Source of the DNA: Arsenophonus melophagi
GTDB taxonomy: Bacteria; Pseudomonadota; Gammaproteobacteria; Enterobacterales; Enterobacteriaceae
Assembly: GCA_032378655.1 (NCBI GenBank)
Contig: JAVYJS010000007.1
Coordinates: 1-64,000 of the forward strand
Reading direction: 5' to 3'
Length of the DNA stretch: 64,000 bases
Part shown: one piece after another, positions 1 through 9,013 of the stretch
Layout: every line of letters starts with the position of its first letter
Position numbering within the stretch: the stretch's first letter is position 1
Translations under genes and position numbers: made by a program
The notes under the pieces: model-generated
What the model saw: the letters and a program-made list of their open reading frames with translations, nothing else
Told to the model about the DNA's origin: nothing
Database searches by the model: none

Positions 1-190
1 AATACCGCTAGACAAAATAGCATAAAAGAATATTTAATATGAATTAAGATCTTGGGTAAGAGAGTAAAATGTAAATAATCAGAATTCATTACTGTATTAT
101 AATACAGTACATATCTTCGTTCATGTCATGAAGATAAATATGTCTACATAAAATTGTATGTCTCTAATAGACTTGTAGAGTTCATACGAA
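1..190. other. Non-coding window edge downstream of rpoD
   Basis: This is AT-rich sequence beyond the rpoD stop codon. No gene is visible. It holds a perfect 20-bp palindrome (positions 90-109) and a small hairpin just past the rpoD stop (arms at 179-183 and 188-192). Confidence 0.6.
90..109. repeat. 20-bp perfect palindrome
   Basis: TACTGTATTATAATACAGTA is its own reverse complement. It lies about 80 bp past the end of rpoD and may help end that transcript, although no T-run follows it on the minus strand. Confidence 0.6.
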
Positions 191-2032
191 CTATTCATCT
201 AAAAAACTACGTAATACTTCTGAACGGCTTGGGTGGCGAAGTTTACGTAATGCTTTTGCTTCAATTTGTCGAATCCGCTCTCTAGTAACATCAAACTGTT
301 TACCCACTTCCTCTAATGTGTGATCCGTATTCATATCGATACCAAAGCGCATACGCAACACTTTTGCTTCACGGTTCGTCAAACCAGCTAAAACTTCATG
401 GGTTGCTGAACGCAAACTTTCAGAGGTAGCCGAATCTAAAGGTAGCTCTAAAGTCGTATCTTCAATAAAATCACCAAGATGCGAATCCTCATCATCACCA
501 ATCGGTGTTTCCATTGGAATGGGCTCTTTAGCAATCTTTAATACTTTACGTATTTTATCTTCAGGCATTAACATACGTTCTGCTAATTCTTCTGGTAATG
601 GCTCACGTCCAATTTCCTGTAGCATTTGGCGAGAAATACGATTTAGTTTGTTGATCGTTTCAATCATGTGCACAGGAATACGGATAGTACGTGCTTGATC
701 AGCAATTGAACGCGTAATTGCCTGTCGGATCCACCAGGTTGCATAAGTTGAAAACTTATATCCACGTCGGTATTCAAATTTATCAACTGCTTTCATGAGA
801 CCAATATTTCCTTCTTGAATGAGATCCAAGAATTGGAGACCTCTATTAGTATATTTTTTAGCAATAGAAATAACTAAACGTAAATTTGCTTCAACCATTT
901 CTTTTTTTGCTCGGCGTGCTTTTGCTTCACCAATAGACATTCGTCGGTTAATATCTTTTACCTGCTCAATAGTTAAGCCAGTTTCGTCTTCAATCTTTTG
1001 TAGTTTTTGCAAAGAGCGACGAACATCTTCCTCAACTTCAACCAATTTTTCAGACCATGGTTTATTCATGGCTTTTGCTGCCAAAAACCAATTAATATTG
1101 GTCTCATGACCAGAAAATAATGTAATAAAGTCTTTTTTAAGCATTTTACATTGTTCAACACATAGTTTCATGATGCAACGCTCTTGACAGCGAACACGAT
1201 CCATCATATCACGCATATTGTTTACTAAATAATCAAATTGCTTTGGTACTAAACGGAATTGTTTAAAAATTTCTGACAACTGCTTAATTTCTGTGATTGC
1301 ATGGGCATAGTTACGCCCACTTTTTTGAATTTCAATGGACGTACGTTCATATTGTTTTTGCAGCTCTGCAAATTTTTGCTTAGCGAGTTCTGGATCGATA
1401 TGATTTTCATCACTATCGTCATTATTATCCTCTTCATCTTTCTCTTCATCTTCATTTATTGTATTTTCAGGTAAAACTGAACCAATATTGGCTACTATCG
1501 ACGCTGAATCTTCTTTTACGTTTGGATCTACAAAACCGGTAATAAGATCAGATAAGCGAACTTCACCTTTTTCAACACGCTCATATTGATATAATAGATA
1601 AGCAATAGCCTCAGGGTATTCAGCAACAGAACATTGAACCTGATTAATGCCATCTTCGATACGCTTAGCAATTTCAATTTCACCTTTACGTGTGAGTAGC
1701 TCTACAGTACCCATTTCACGCATATACATTCGCACAGGATCTGTTGTTCTGCCGACTTCGCTTTCAACGCTGGATAATACTTGTGCAGCAGCCTCCACTG
1801 CATCATCATCAGTATCAGTTGTTGTTTCTGCCAGAATAAGATCATCGGCATCTGGGGCTTCTTCCATAACTTGAATGCCCATATCATTAATCATCTGGAT
1901 GATATCTTCGATCTGATCTGAATCGACGATGTCTTCTGGAAGATTATCATGGACCTCAGCATAGGTCAGATAGCCTTGCTCCTTACCTTTAGTAACTAGT
2001 AGCTTCAGCTGTGACTGTGGGTTTTGTTCCAT
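191..2032 (-). CDS. rpoD: RNA polymerase sigma-70 factor RpoD
   Basis: Housekeeping sigma factor that directs RNA polymerase to vegetative promoters. At 613 residues it equals the E. coli protein in length. Region 1.1 (about residues 1-80) is followed by an acidic non-conserved insert rich in Glu/Asp (near 185-215). The region 2 motif RLVISIAKKY and the -10-recognition helix YATWWIRQAIT (near 428-438) are intact. The C-terminal helix-turn-helix ends VTRERIRQIEAKALRKL (near 585-600). It is the last gene of the classical rpsU-dnaG-rpoD operon, 184 bp after dnaG. A heat-shock-like promoter may lie inside the end of dnaG. Identification is secure. Confidence 0.98.
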   Translation of the reverse strand: MEQNPQSQLKLLVTKGKEQGYLTYAEVHDNLPEDIVDSDQIEDIIQMINDMGIQVMEEAPDADDLILAETTTDTDDDAVEAAAQVLSSVESEVGRTTDPVRMYMREMGTVELLTRKGEIEIAKRIEDGINQVQCSVAEYPEAIAYLLYQYERVEKGEVRLSDLITGFVDPNVKEDSASIVANIGSVLPENTINEDEEKDEEDNNDDSDENHIDPELAKQKFAELQKQYERTSIEIQKSGRNYAHAITEIKQLSEIFKQFRLVPKQFDYLVNNMRDMMDRVRCQERCIMKLCVEQCKMLKKDFITLFSGHETNINWFLAAKAMNKPWSEKLVEVEEDVRRSLQKLQKIEDETGLTIEQVKDINRRMSIGEAKARRAKKEMVEANLRLVISIAKKYTNRGLQFLDLIQEGNIGLMKAVDKFEYRRGYKFSTYATWWIRQAITRSIADQARTIRIPVHMIETINKLNRISRQMLQEIGREPLPEELAERMLMPEDKIRKVLKIAKEPIPMETPIGDDEDSHLGDFIEDTTLELPLDSATSESLRSATHEVLAGLTNREAKVLRMRFGIDMNTDHTLEEVGKQFDVTRERIRQIEAKALRKLRHPSRSEVLRSFLDE

Positions 2033-2103
2033 AACACGATATCACACTTCATAATTTTGATTGATGTTGGTTTCATAGAATCAGTCAACCAACAATAAAA
2101 TTA

Positions 2104-2135
2104 AAGGGAATGTAATGATTTTTACCATGCCCTTT
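2104..2135 (-). terminator. Hairpin between dnaG and rpoD
   Basis: On the minus strand a TAAAGGG/CCCTTTA stem with a loop of about 20 nt is followed by AATTTTATTG. It could be a weak terminator, attenuator or processing site between the two cistrons. It is judged by eye only. Confidence 0.35.
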
Positions 2136-2216
2136 ACATTATAGCAACATCATAGTAAATATAGATATTCCATATGTTATGCAGTACGCAACTTAATATA
2201 TTTGCAGTTTTCAAAA

Positions 2217-3971
2217 TTACTGCTTTATTCTTTCAGCAGCAATTAAACGAACTTCTTCACGTTCTTCATGGGTTAAGCCTTCTGTTCGTGCTTTTGTCAT
2301 CAAAGATTCGAACCGTTCACTAAGCGCAGTAATAAATAAATGTTCTAATGCATCCATAAACATTTTCTCTGCTATTGCTTCTATCTCTATATCGTTCCAA
2401 GTTGCCAGCTTTTCAAGCTGGTTAATAAATTTATTATTACGATAGAACTCTAATAATTGACCAGTAGTAATACCTGGATATGACTTACATAGTTCAGCTA
2501 ACTCTAAAAATAGCATTAATCCTGGTAATTTTAAGTGTCTAATTCCATCAAGATTAGGAATCAGACTTACAAAATTTGGATGTTGTAGTAACATGGCGAT
2601 CAATATTCGCATCGTTGTCGGTTTAATTTTTAATGTTTGATACTTTGTTGTTTTTCTGAATCTTTTTGAACTGTTTGAAATCATTCCAATGATGTGTGAA
2701 GTATCAGGAATGCCAATAAAATTGCCTAATTCTTGTGCTAAATATAACTGAAAAGCACTTCCAGATACCCGTTTAATTAACGGAATAGCGAGACGATTTA
2801 ATTTTGCTTTACCTTCAAGACTCCCCAAATCAACTTGTTTAATCAATGTATCAAACAAAAATTTTGACATCGAGTTTGATTTTTCTATGCGTTGTTCAAA
2901 ATTTGCTTTACCCTCTTTACGTATTAGTGAATCAGGATCCTCGCCATCAGGTAAAAACATAAATTGCAGACGCCTGCCATCCTGCAAATAAGGAAGCGCT
3001 GTTTGCAGCGTTCTCCATGCAGCTTCATGACCGGCCTGATCCCCATCATAACAACAGATAACTGTGTCTGTTGTTCTGAACAGTAATTGAATATGTTCTA
3101 CTGTTGTTGATGTACCTAATGAAGCTACGGCATAATTAATACCAAATTGCTTTAGAGCAATAACATCCATGTAACCTTCAACAACTAATAGTTTAGAAGG
3201 TGCTAGGTTATTTTTACTAGCTTCATATAAGCCGTATAACTCTCGGCTTTTATGAAAGATCGTCGTTTCTGGCGAATTGAGATATTTTGGTAACGTATTA
3301 TCTATAATACGACCACCAAAAGCCACAACACGCCCTCTCCGATCTAGGATCGGAAACATGATTCGTTCACGAAAACGATCATAAGTACGACCATTGTTGT
3401 TGGTTACTAACATACCAACGGCATCTAGCTGTTTAAGGTACTCAGCCTGGTTAGCAAAATGCCTAACCAGGCTGTCCAGACCTTTTGGTGAAAACCCGAT
3501 AGAAAAATAATTAATAATTTCATGAGTTAAGCCGCGTTGTATTAAATATTTTTTTGCATTATAGCCTTCTTTTTGATTCAATGATTTTTGATAAAATTGG
3601 TTGATATTAGTCATTAATTGATAAAGACTTTGTCGCTGATATTTCTCTACTTTATTTGAAATATTACTAGTTTCATAAGGAATTTCCAGTCCATGCATAC
3701 TAGCAAGCTCTTCAATTGTTTCAACAAAGTTTAGCTTTTCATAATTCATTAAAAAATCAATCACATTACCATGTGCACCACAGCCAAAACAGTAATAAAA
3801 CTGCTTATCGCGATTAACAGTAAATGAAGGCGTTTTTTCATTATGAAATGGACAATACGTATGATAGTTTTTCCCTTGTTTTTTTAATGGAACCTTAGTA
3901 TCAATAAGGTCAATGATATCGGTTCGAGCCAATAACTCATTGATAAATGTACGTAAAATGTGTCCAGCCAT
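2217..3971 (-). CDS. dnaG: DNA primase DnaG
   Basis: Synthesises RNA primers at the replication fork and for every Okazaki fragment. It has 584 residues against 581 in E. coli. The CHC2 zinc ribbon is intact with Cys40, His43, Cys61 and Cys64. The TOPRIM catalytic core shows VVEGYMDVIAL (the conserved Glu) and DGDQAGHEAA (metal-binding Asp residues). The C-terminal DnaB-binding helical domain (from about residue 440) is divergent but full length. It sits 88 bp downstream of rpsU and 184 bp upstream of rpoD in the macromolecular-synthesis operon. Nothing suggests loss of function. Confidence 0.97.
   Translation of the reverse strand: MAGHILRTFINELLARTDIIDLIDTKVPLKKQGKNYHTYCPFHNEKTPSFTVNRDKQFYYCFGCGAHGNVIDFLMNYEKLNFVETIEELASMHGLEIPYETSNISNKVEKYQRQSLYQLMTNINQFYQKSLNQKEGYNAKKYLIQRGLTHEIINYFSIGFSPKGLDSLVRHFANQAEYLKQLDAVGMLVTNNNGRTYDRFRERIMFPILDRRGRVVAFGGRIIDNTLPKYLNSPETTIFHKSRELYGLYEASKNNLAPSKLLVVEGYMDVIALKQFGINYAVASLGTSTTVEHIQLLFRTTDTVICCYDGDQAGHEAAWRTLQTALPYLQDGRRLQFMFLPDGEDPDSLIRKEGKANFEQRIEKSNSMSKFLFDTLIKQVDLGSLEGKAKLNRLAIPLIKRVSGSAFQLYLAQELGNFIGIPDTSHIIGMISNSSKRFRKTTKYQTLKIKPTTMRILIAMLLQHPNFVSLIPNLDGIRHLKLPGLMLFLELAELCKSYPGITTGQLLEFYRNNKFINQLEKLATWNDIEIEAIAEKMFMDALEHLFITALSERFESLMTKARTEGLTHEEREEVRLIAAERIKQ
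2383..2417 (-). promoter_or_regulatory. Possible sigma-32 promoter for rpoD inside dnaG
   Basis: On the minus strand, CTTGAAA (2417-2411) starts a stretch closely resembling the E. coli internal heat-shock promoter of rpoD, including GAACGATATAG in place of GGACGATATAG. Part of the similarity is forced by the DnaG coding sequence, so retention of the promoter is only suggested. Confidence 0.4.
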
Positions 3972-3984
3972 AAATCCTTCATTG

Positions 3985-4010
3985 ATACAGGAAAAGCAAT
4001 ACAGGAAAAG
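3985..4010. repeat. 12-bp direct repeat, 14-bp period
   Basis: ATACAGGAAAAG occurs at 3985-3996 and again at 3999-4010, just upstream of the dnaG start codon. It looks like a small replication-slippage duplication in the rpsU-dnaG spacer. Confidence 0.6.
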
Positions 4011-4059
4011 TGCGGCCTGCTTGATTTACTTAATCACTGTTTCATAAACCGTTACTAAT

Positions 4060-4275
4060 TTAGTATACACGAGTACGGCGTACGTTATTGCGAGCCAATT
4101 TTTTAGCATGTCTCTTTATTGCTGATGCTTTATCACGTTTACGTACAGTCGTTGGTTTTTCATAGAATTCACGGCGGCGCACTTCAGCTAGTATGCCTGC
4201 TTTTTCGCAGGAACGCTTAAAACGACGCAGCGCTACGTCAAATGGCTCATTTTCACGTACTTTAATTACTGGCAT
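4060..4275 (-). CDS. rpsU: 30S ribosomal protein S21
   Basis: Small basic ribosomal protein of the 30S head, needed for efficient mRNA binding. At 71 residues it has the normal length, beginning PVIKVRENEPFDVALRRFKR and ending in an Arg/Lys-rich tail. AAGG and GAGG ribosome-binding elements precede the ATG. It is the first gene of the rpsU-dnaG-rpoD operon and is divergent from tsaD across a 243-bp spacer that holds both promoters. Confidence 0.98.
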   Translation of the reverse strand: MPVIKVRENEPFDVALRRFKRSCEKAGILAEVRRREFYEKPTTVRKRDKASAIKRHAKKLARNNVRRTRVY

Positions 4276-4316
4276 CTGCCTTTTACCTCAAAAATCTATT
4301 TTTCTAGCAAAATAAC

Positions 4317-4339
4317 TACTTTTTTTTTAAAAAAAAGTA
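4317..4339. other. Oligo(T)/oligo(A) tract in the rpsU leader
   Basis: Nine T followed directly by eight A (4320-4336), inside an ACT...AGT inverted repeat in the rpsU 5' leader. It could form a weak A/U hairpin or cause transcript slippage. It may be no more than base-composition bias. Confidence 0.35.
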
Positions 4340-4343
4340 CATC

Positions 4344-4373
4344 ATTTTACTTTAACGTGTATGACTTTGTAAA
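4344..4373 (-). promoter_or_regulatory. Candidate rpsU operon promoter
   Basis: On the minus strand, TTTACA (4373-4368, -35-like) and TAAAAT (4349-4344, -10-like) are separated by 18 bp, about 70 bp upstream of rpsU. It is placed by match to the sigma-70 consensus only. Confidence 0.4.
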
Positions 4374-4461
4374 GTGCTATATAAAGCGACAAGCACATTA
4401 TCTACAAATTCTTTTAATTCAATCCCTCTTCCTTTAAGAGAGATATTTATGTGCTGAAAAG

Positions 4462-4470
4462 TGATATACT
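4462..4470 (+). promoter_or_regulatory. Extended -10 promoter for tsaD
   Basis: TGATATACT (4462-4470) is an extended -10 element (TG-N-TATACT) about 48 bp upstream of the tsaD ATG. No convincing -35 is visible, which extended -10 promoters tolerate. Confidence 0.45.
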
Positions 4471-4518
4471 ATTACATAAAAGTAATAAACTCATTTTTAG
4501 TAAAATGATAGGTAGTAT

Positions 4519-5553
4519 ATGCGTGTTTTAGGTATAGAAACCTCGTGCGATGAAACTGGCATTGCGATTTATGATGATCAAGCAGGGTTATTAGCTAATC
4601 AATTATATAGCCAGGTAAAATTGCATGCAAATTATGGTGGTGTTGTTCCAGAGTTAGCTTCTCGTGATCATATTCGTAAAACAATTCCTCTAATTAAGGA
4701 GGCATTACAAGAAGCCGGTTTAACTGATGGCGGGATTGATGCTATTGCTTATACAGCAGGACCAGGTTTAATTAGTTCCTTATTAGTTGGGGCAACAATT
4801 GGTCGTGCTTTGGCGTTTGCTTGGCGAGTACCAGCGATCCCTATTCATCACATGGAAGGACATTTATTAGCTCCAATGCTCGAAGAAAATAGTCCTAAAT
4901 TTCCATTTTTAGGGTTATTAGTTTCTGGTGGACATACTCAGTTAATTAGCGCTCAGGAGATTGGTGAATATCAGTTATTAGGAGAGTCAATTGATGATGC
5001 AGTAGGCGAAGCTTTTGATAAAACAGCAAAATTATTAGGATTAGACTATTCTGGAGGACCGGCATTATCCTTGTTAGCTCAACAAGGACGGCATGGTCGT
5101 TTTGTATTTCCTAGACCAATGACCGATCGCCCTGGATTAGATTTTAGTTTTTCAGGTTTAAAAACCTTTGCTGCTAATATCATTCGTAACCATAGCATGG
5201 ATCAACAAACTTCTGCAGATATTGCTCGAGCATTTGAAGATGCTGTGGTAGATACATTAGTGATTAAATGTCAACGTGCTTTGAAACAAACTGGTATCAA
5301 GCGATTGGTTATGGCTGGAGGTGTAAGCGCAAATCGTACATTACGAATGAAAATGACAGAATCAATAACAAAAATTGGTGGAAACGTTTTCTATGCTCGT
5401 CCGGAATTTTGTACAGATAACGGTGCAATGATAGCATTAACTGGCATGATTCGTATAAACAGTTACATTGATAATAGTCTGGATATTACCGTTAAAACAC
5501 ATTGGCCACTCTCAGATTTATCACCATTAACATATAAACCCACGCATACATGA
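4519..5553 (+). CDS. tsaD: tRNA N6-threonylcarbamoyltransferase TsaD
   Basis: Transfers the threonylcarbamoyl group to A37 of ANN-decoding tRNAs (the t6A modification), working with TsaB, TsaC and TsaE. It has 344 residues against 337 in E. coli. The N-terminal ASKHA fold begins RVLGIETSCDETGIAIYD. The metal-binding HHMEGH motif lies near residues 110-115. The nucleotide-binding segments GGHTQL and GGVSANRTLR are intact. It is divergently transcribed from rpsU, as in other enterobacteria. Confidence 0.97.
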   Translation: MRVLGIETSCDETGIAIYDDQAGLLANQLYSQVKLHANYGGVVPELASRDHIRKTIPLIKEALQEAGLTDGGIDAIAYTAGPGLISSLLVGATIGRALAFAWRVPAIPIHHMEGHLLAPMLEENSPKFPFLGLLVSGGHTQLISAQEIGEYQLLGESIDDAVGEAFDKTAKLLGLDYSGGPALSLLAQQGRHGRFVFPRPMTDRPGLDFSFSGLKTFAANIIRNHSMDQQTSADIARAFEDAVVDTLVIKCQRALKQTGIKRLVMAGGVSANRTLRMKMTESITKIGGNVFYARPEFCTDNGAMIALTGMIRINSYIDNSLDITVKTHWPLSDLSPLTYKPTHT

Positions 5554-5635
5554 ACTTCAGTACAAAATGTAATAATTTAGTGTTATTAGCACGTAATAAG
5601 TTAGTATTCAGTTATTTCATCATGTGTTCTTGTTG

Positions 5636-6304
5636 TTATTTGTTACCTTTCATGGGTTGCTTTGAGAAATTTAAGCAAATTGAATGATTGCTGTATTGGG
5701 TTTTCGCTTTTTTCTTTCTTTTTTTCCATATACGGCTTTCTTTTCCATGCCATAGCTTCTGAATGTTTCCATGATGACGAAATAGTATCAAACATGAAAG
5801 TATTGCTGCTGAAAAGGTAAACTCTGGTTTAAACCACCAGACATAAAATGGTGTCAATATAGCACTTACAATAGCGCTTAATGATGAATATCCACTAAGA
5901 AAGAAAGTCAGTAGCCAAGTGCCAGCAATAACGCTAGATACATCCAAGCTAATAGTCACAATAGAGCCAAAGGCAGTAGCAACACCTTTTCCGCCTTTAA
6001 AACGAAAAAAAATAGGGTAAATATGGCCCAAGCAGGTGGCAATAGCAATAATTCCAAAATAAAGAGGGGAGATCATTAAGTAATATGATAACCATAAAGG
6101 GATCATACCTTTTAACATGTCGCATATCAGTACGACTATTGCTGTTTTTTTATTACCGATTCGCAATACATTAGTTGCTCCAGGATTTTTAGAACCATGA
6201 TATCGAGGATCAGGAAGACCCATAAACTGATAGATCAATACGGCGCTCGAAATTGAACCACAAAGGTAGGCAAAGATAATAATGCCAAATGCAATTGCAC
6301 TCAT
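5636..6304 (-). CDS. plsY: Acyl-phosphate glycerol-3-phosphate acyltransferase PlsY
   Basis: Inner-membrane enzyme that acylates glycerol-3-phosphate using acyl-phosphate, the first step of phospholipid synthesis. The ATG at 6304 was chosen because MSAIAFG matches the family start and a GGAG lies 7 nt upstream; the open frame extends 11 codons further. Motifs GSKNPGATNVLR, GHIYPIFFRFKGGKGVATAFG and LFRHHGNI are intact, along with several hydrophobic helices. At 222 residues it carries a C-terminal tail longer than the 205-residue E. coli protein, probably from loss of the original stop codon. It converges with tsaD. Confidence 0.94.
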   Translation of the reverse strand: MSAIAFGIIIFAYLCGSISSAVLIYQFMGLPDPRYHGSKNPGATNVLRIGNKKTAIVVLICDMLKGMIPLWLSYYLMISPLYFGIIAIATCLGHIYPIFFRFKGGKGVATAFGSIVTISLDVSSVIAGTWLLTFFLSGYSSLSAIVSAILTPFYVWWFKPEFTFSAAILSCLILFRHHGNIQKLWHGKESRIWKKRKKKAKTQYSNHSICLNFSKQPMKGNK

Positions 6305-6627
6305 ATCATTACTCCAAATAATCAAGATCTTATTCACTGAATCTATTAATAATAATTCTATTATTTAAATAGAGATTAGATATCGCCTTTCAAGGTCACA
6401 GTAATATCAGAATCTTAAGAATTCGCTTATTATAATGGATGATAAATTATTTTTCAATCTTTGATATAGATTAGTACTATATACTAAAAATAGTAATTTT
6501 TTACTTTCCTATTATTGTTATTATTTAATACTAAATAGTAAATATAGAGTTAGCTTTCCAATAACATTTTATATCCGAAAAGTAATATTTACTGGTATAA
6601 AATTAAACATAAGAGCTTAGGTGATGT
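6305..6627. other. Divergent plsY-folB spacer
   Basis: 323 bp of very AT-rich DNA that must hold promoters for plsY and folB. I see no gene remnant and no strong consensus promoter. Confidence 0.5.
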
Positions 6628-6987
6628 ATGGATATTATATTTATTGAGCAGTTATCGGTCTTTACAACTATTGGAGTCTATGATTGGGAACAAACTATCC
6701 AACAAAAACTATTACTTGATATTGAAATGGGATGGAATAATGAGTATGTTGCTAAAAATGATCAGGTAGAATACTATTTAGATTATGCTCAAGTTAGTCA
6801 AGTGATTTCTCAGTATATAGAAAAGAGAAAATTTTTTTTAATAGAGCGTGTTGCACAAGAAGTTGCTAATATTATTTTGAATAAATTTAAAAGCGAGTGG
6901 GTACGTGTTAAAGTCTCTAAATTCAGTGCTATTGCGCGTGCAAAAAAAGTTGGCGTGATTATAGAACGAACCAAGACAATAGGTTGA
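6628..6987 (+). CDS. folB: Dihydroneopterin aldolase FolB
   Basis: Cleaves 7,8-dihydroneopterin to 6-hydroxymethyl-dihydropterin in folate synthesis. 119 residues, about the E. coli length. The start DIIFIEQLSVFTTIGVYDWE is nearly identical to the family, with the substrate-binding Glu and Tyr-Asp-Trp region kept. LIERVAQEVANIIL and the end VGVIIERTKTIG are also typical. The stop lies only 2 bp from that of the convergent cca gene, an unusually tight junction in an otherwise loose region. Confidence 0.95.
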   Translation: MDIIFIEQLSVFTTIGVYDWEQTIQQKLLLDIEMGWNNEYVAKNDQVEYYLDYAQVSQVISQYIEKRKFFLIERVAQEVANIILNKFKSEWVRVKVSKFSAIARAKKVGVIIERTKTIG

Positions 6988-6989
6988 GG

Positions 6990-8234
6990 TTAAACTAAAA
7001 TAGGTAAAATAGTTTGTTGTTGGCGCCAATCAGTTAACACGCGAATGCGTTCCCTTATAAGCTCTTCCTTGATCGCAAGGCCTTGGATACCTTTGCCAAC
7101 TAGATGTTTACCAGATATTTTTTGTACTGTTTCAAATGCGCTAACAAAAAAGATAGCTTGCAGGTAAGTAATATGCTCTTGTTCAATCCGACTGCGTGCA
7201 TCAGCTTCACAGGCAATCAGCAATTGATTGATGCGTTCTGGTTTTCTCCAACTATCTAATTGATAGAATAGACGAACTATGCTTTCAGGTGTTAACTGGT
7301 TAATTTTATGGATTGTTTGATGAAAACGTATAACTAATATGGCTAGTTCCATGATTCTATTTGGAATTGATAACCGTTTACACATAGCCTTAATCAATAG
7401 AATAGCCTGTTTTTCATGGTCTTCATACTCAGGCCATTTCCTTCTTGATAAAAGTCCCTGACCAAGACTATGACAGAGCGTAGCAAAGCGCGTTTCGATA
7501 TTTTTAGTTAATGATGCCGCTATTTTTAATGTTAAAAGAGTATGTATTCCGGCATCCATTTCTATGTATGATTCATCTATAGTAGGTAAGCCAAATAAGC
7601 GATTCATTTCAGGAAAAAGAATAGCTAATGCACCACAATCACGTAAGACATGAAAATAAATTTCTGGCGCAGATGATTGCAATGCTTTTTCTGTTTCGCT
7701 CCAAATCTTTTCTGCAGGAATTGTTCTCAATTCATAATTAGAAACAATTTTATTCATTAGTAGTCTTGTCTCGTTTGGAATAGTAAATTTTTGATTAGCG
7801 AATCGAGCAGAAAAACGTGCTATTCTAAGTATGCGTAAAGGATCTTCCGCAAAAGCGTCCGAAACATGGCGTAAAAAGCGGTTTTTTATATCCTTCTGAC
7901 CATTAAAAGGATCAATGAGCTTACCACATGCAGTTTGAGCAATTGCATTAATAGTCAAGTCTCGACGCAATAGATCTTCTTCTATCGTAACATCTGGTGT
8001 AGAATGAAAAGAAAAGCCAGTATAGCCAACACCCGTTTTACGTTCTGTTCTGGCAAGGGCATATTCTTCATGCGTATTAGGATGAAGGAAAACTGGAAAA
8101 TCTTTTCCTACTTTCTGGAAACCTAGCTTGATTAAATCAGATGGAGTTGCACCGACTACCACCCAGTCACGATCAGCTACTGGTAACCCTAGTAGCTGAT
8201 CTCTTATTGCACCGCCAACAAGATAAATTTGCAT
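6990..8234 (-). CDS. cca: CCA tRNA nucleotidyltransferase with degenerate HD domain
   Basis: Adds or repairs the 3' CCA end of tRNAs. 414 residues, the same as the E. coli type and alignable without gaps. The nucleotidyltransferase domain is intact: YLVGGAIRDQLLGLP, catalytic DRD near 21-23, RRDLTINAIA, and the base-selecting EDPLRILR region. The C-terminal HD phosphohydrolase domain, normally containing CHDLGKG at His255-Asp256, reads CHSLGQG. The downstream FHD has become FHQ and the HHGHG cluster YEDHE. The phosphatase/phosphodiesterase side activities are therefore probably lost while CCA addition is kept. Comparison is with remembered E. coli sequence. Confidence 0.96.
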   Translation of the reverse strand: MQIYLVGGAIRDQLLGLPVADRDWVVVGATPSDLIKLGFQKVGKDFPVFLHPNTHEEYALARTERKTGVGYTGFSFHSTPDVTIEEDLLRRDLTINAIAQTACGKLIDPFNGQKDIKNRFLRHVSDAFAEDPLRILRIARFSARFANQKFTIPNETRLLMNKIVSNYELRTIPAEKIWSETEKALQSSAPEIYFHVLRDCGALAILFPEMNRLFGLPTIDESYIEMDAGIHTLLTLKIAASLTKNIETRFATLCHSLGQGLLSRRKWPEYEDHEKQAILLIKAMCKRLSIPNRIMELAILVIRFHQTIHKINQLTPESIVRLFYQLDSWRKPERINQLLIACEADARSRIEQEHITYLQAIFFVSAFETVQKISGKHLVGKGIQGLAIKEELIRERIRVLTDWRQQQTILPILV

Positions 8235-8260
8235 GTTATTTTCTGGAATCTGCCAAACGA

Positions 8261-8294
8261 TTATCTCATTTTACTACATAGTAAAATGAGATAA
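8261..8294. repeat. Inverted repeat, 16-bp arms, 2-nt loop
   Basis: TTATCTCATTTTACTA and its exact reverse complement flank a CA dinucleotide, starting 27 bp upstream of the cca start codon. A hairpin here would lie in the cca leader. Confidence 0.75.
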
Positions 8295-8299
8295 TAATA

Positions 8300-8455
8300 A
8301 AAAACTAATTCATCACTAATAAACCTCATGCCTTATATGAACTACTATAAAATCAGTTCTTAGAATATTTATCAATATTAATTTCGCATTGCTCATCGTT
8401 TTTTTTGAGCTCTGAGCGTATTAACTCATTTTGAGTTTTTATTTGCTGTTGTTAT
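8300..8455 (-). pseudogene. ygiM: ygiM fossil (SH3-domain membrane protein)
   Basis: YgiM is encoded just upstream of cca in E. coli. On the minus strand here a short frame reads KTQNELIRSELKKND, matching the coiled-coil segment LKNELIVAQKKVD that precedes the membrane anchor of YgiM, including an exact NELI. Stops occur on both sides. Strand and distance to cca are as expected. The match is short, so confidence is moderate. Confidence 0.5.
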
Positions 8456-8456
8456 T

Positions 8457-8488
8457 AACAATATTATTCACTAACAATATTATTCACT
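8457..8488. repeat. Tandem duplication, 2 x 16 bp
   Basis: AACAATATTATTCACT occurs twice head to tail, with no mismatch. Confidence 0.8.
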
Positions 8489-8960
8489 AGTAGAAATAGT
8501 GTTTCTTATTTCAATTAGCTGAAATATTCCATTTACGATTAAAGGTCAGTCCATCTTAAAATCTTCCATTTAAGCATAGCTAGTTTCTTTAGCTATGCTT
8601 AATAATTAAACTTGATCATTACTTGTAACCTACTAAATAGGTAGTTAATCTGTAACATTTTTAAGGATATGTCAGGGTTTTGATCATAAAAGATTTCCTT
8701 CATTCTATTCAACTATTTTTAAACTGTTCAAATACCATTGAACTTATACTAATATCTATGATATATAGATATAAATTTTAAAAAGAAAAATTCTTTCATG
8801 ATAAAGAAGAAGAAGATTGCTATCAGTTATAGTATTAATATACCAATATTAAGCAAAATAAATCTGCGTTTTGTTTATAACTTATTTATAGTTAACTCAA
8901 TAAGTTATTCAATTTTTGAACACTATTCAGTGAATCTTTGAAGATCGTATCTTGTCTCTG

Positions 8961-9013
8961 TACTATTTTAGCTTACATATATTCTTCAAGAATATATGTA
9001 AGCTAAAATAGTA
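8961..9013. repeat. Perfect inverted repeat, 26-bp arms, 1-nt centre
   Basis: A 53-bp near-palindrome. The arms begin TACTATTTTAGCTTAC and meet around a single C at 8987. It has no gene beside it. Confidence 0.85.

Noticed and set aside
819..1874. Open frames antisense to or overlapping rpoD
   Set aside because: They are shadows of the rpoD coding sequence, with no ribosome sites or family similarity. The same holds for the antisense frames in cysS, ybaB, recR, recB, recC, lipA, rsfS and leuS.
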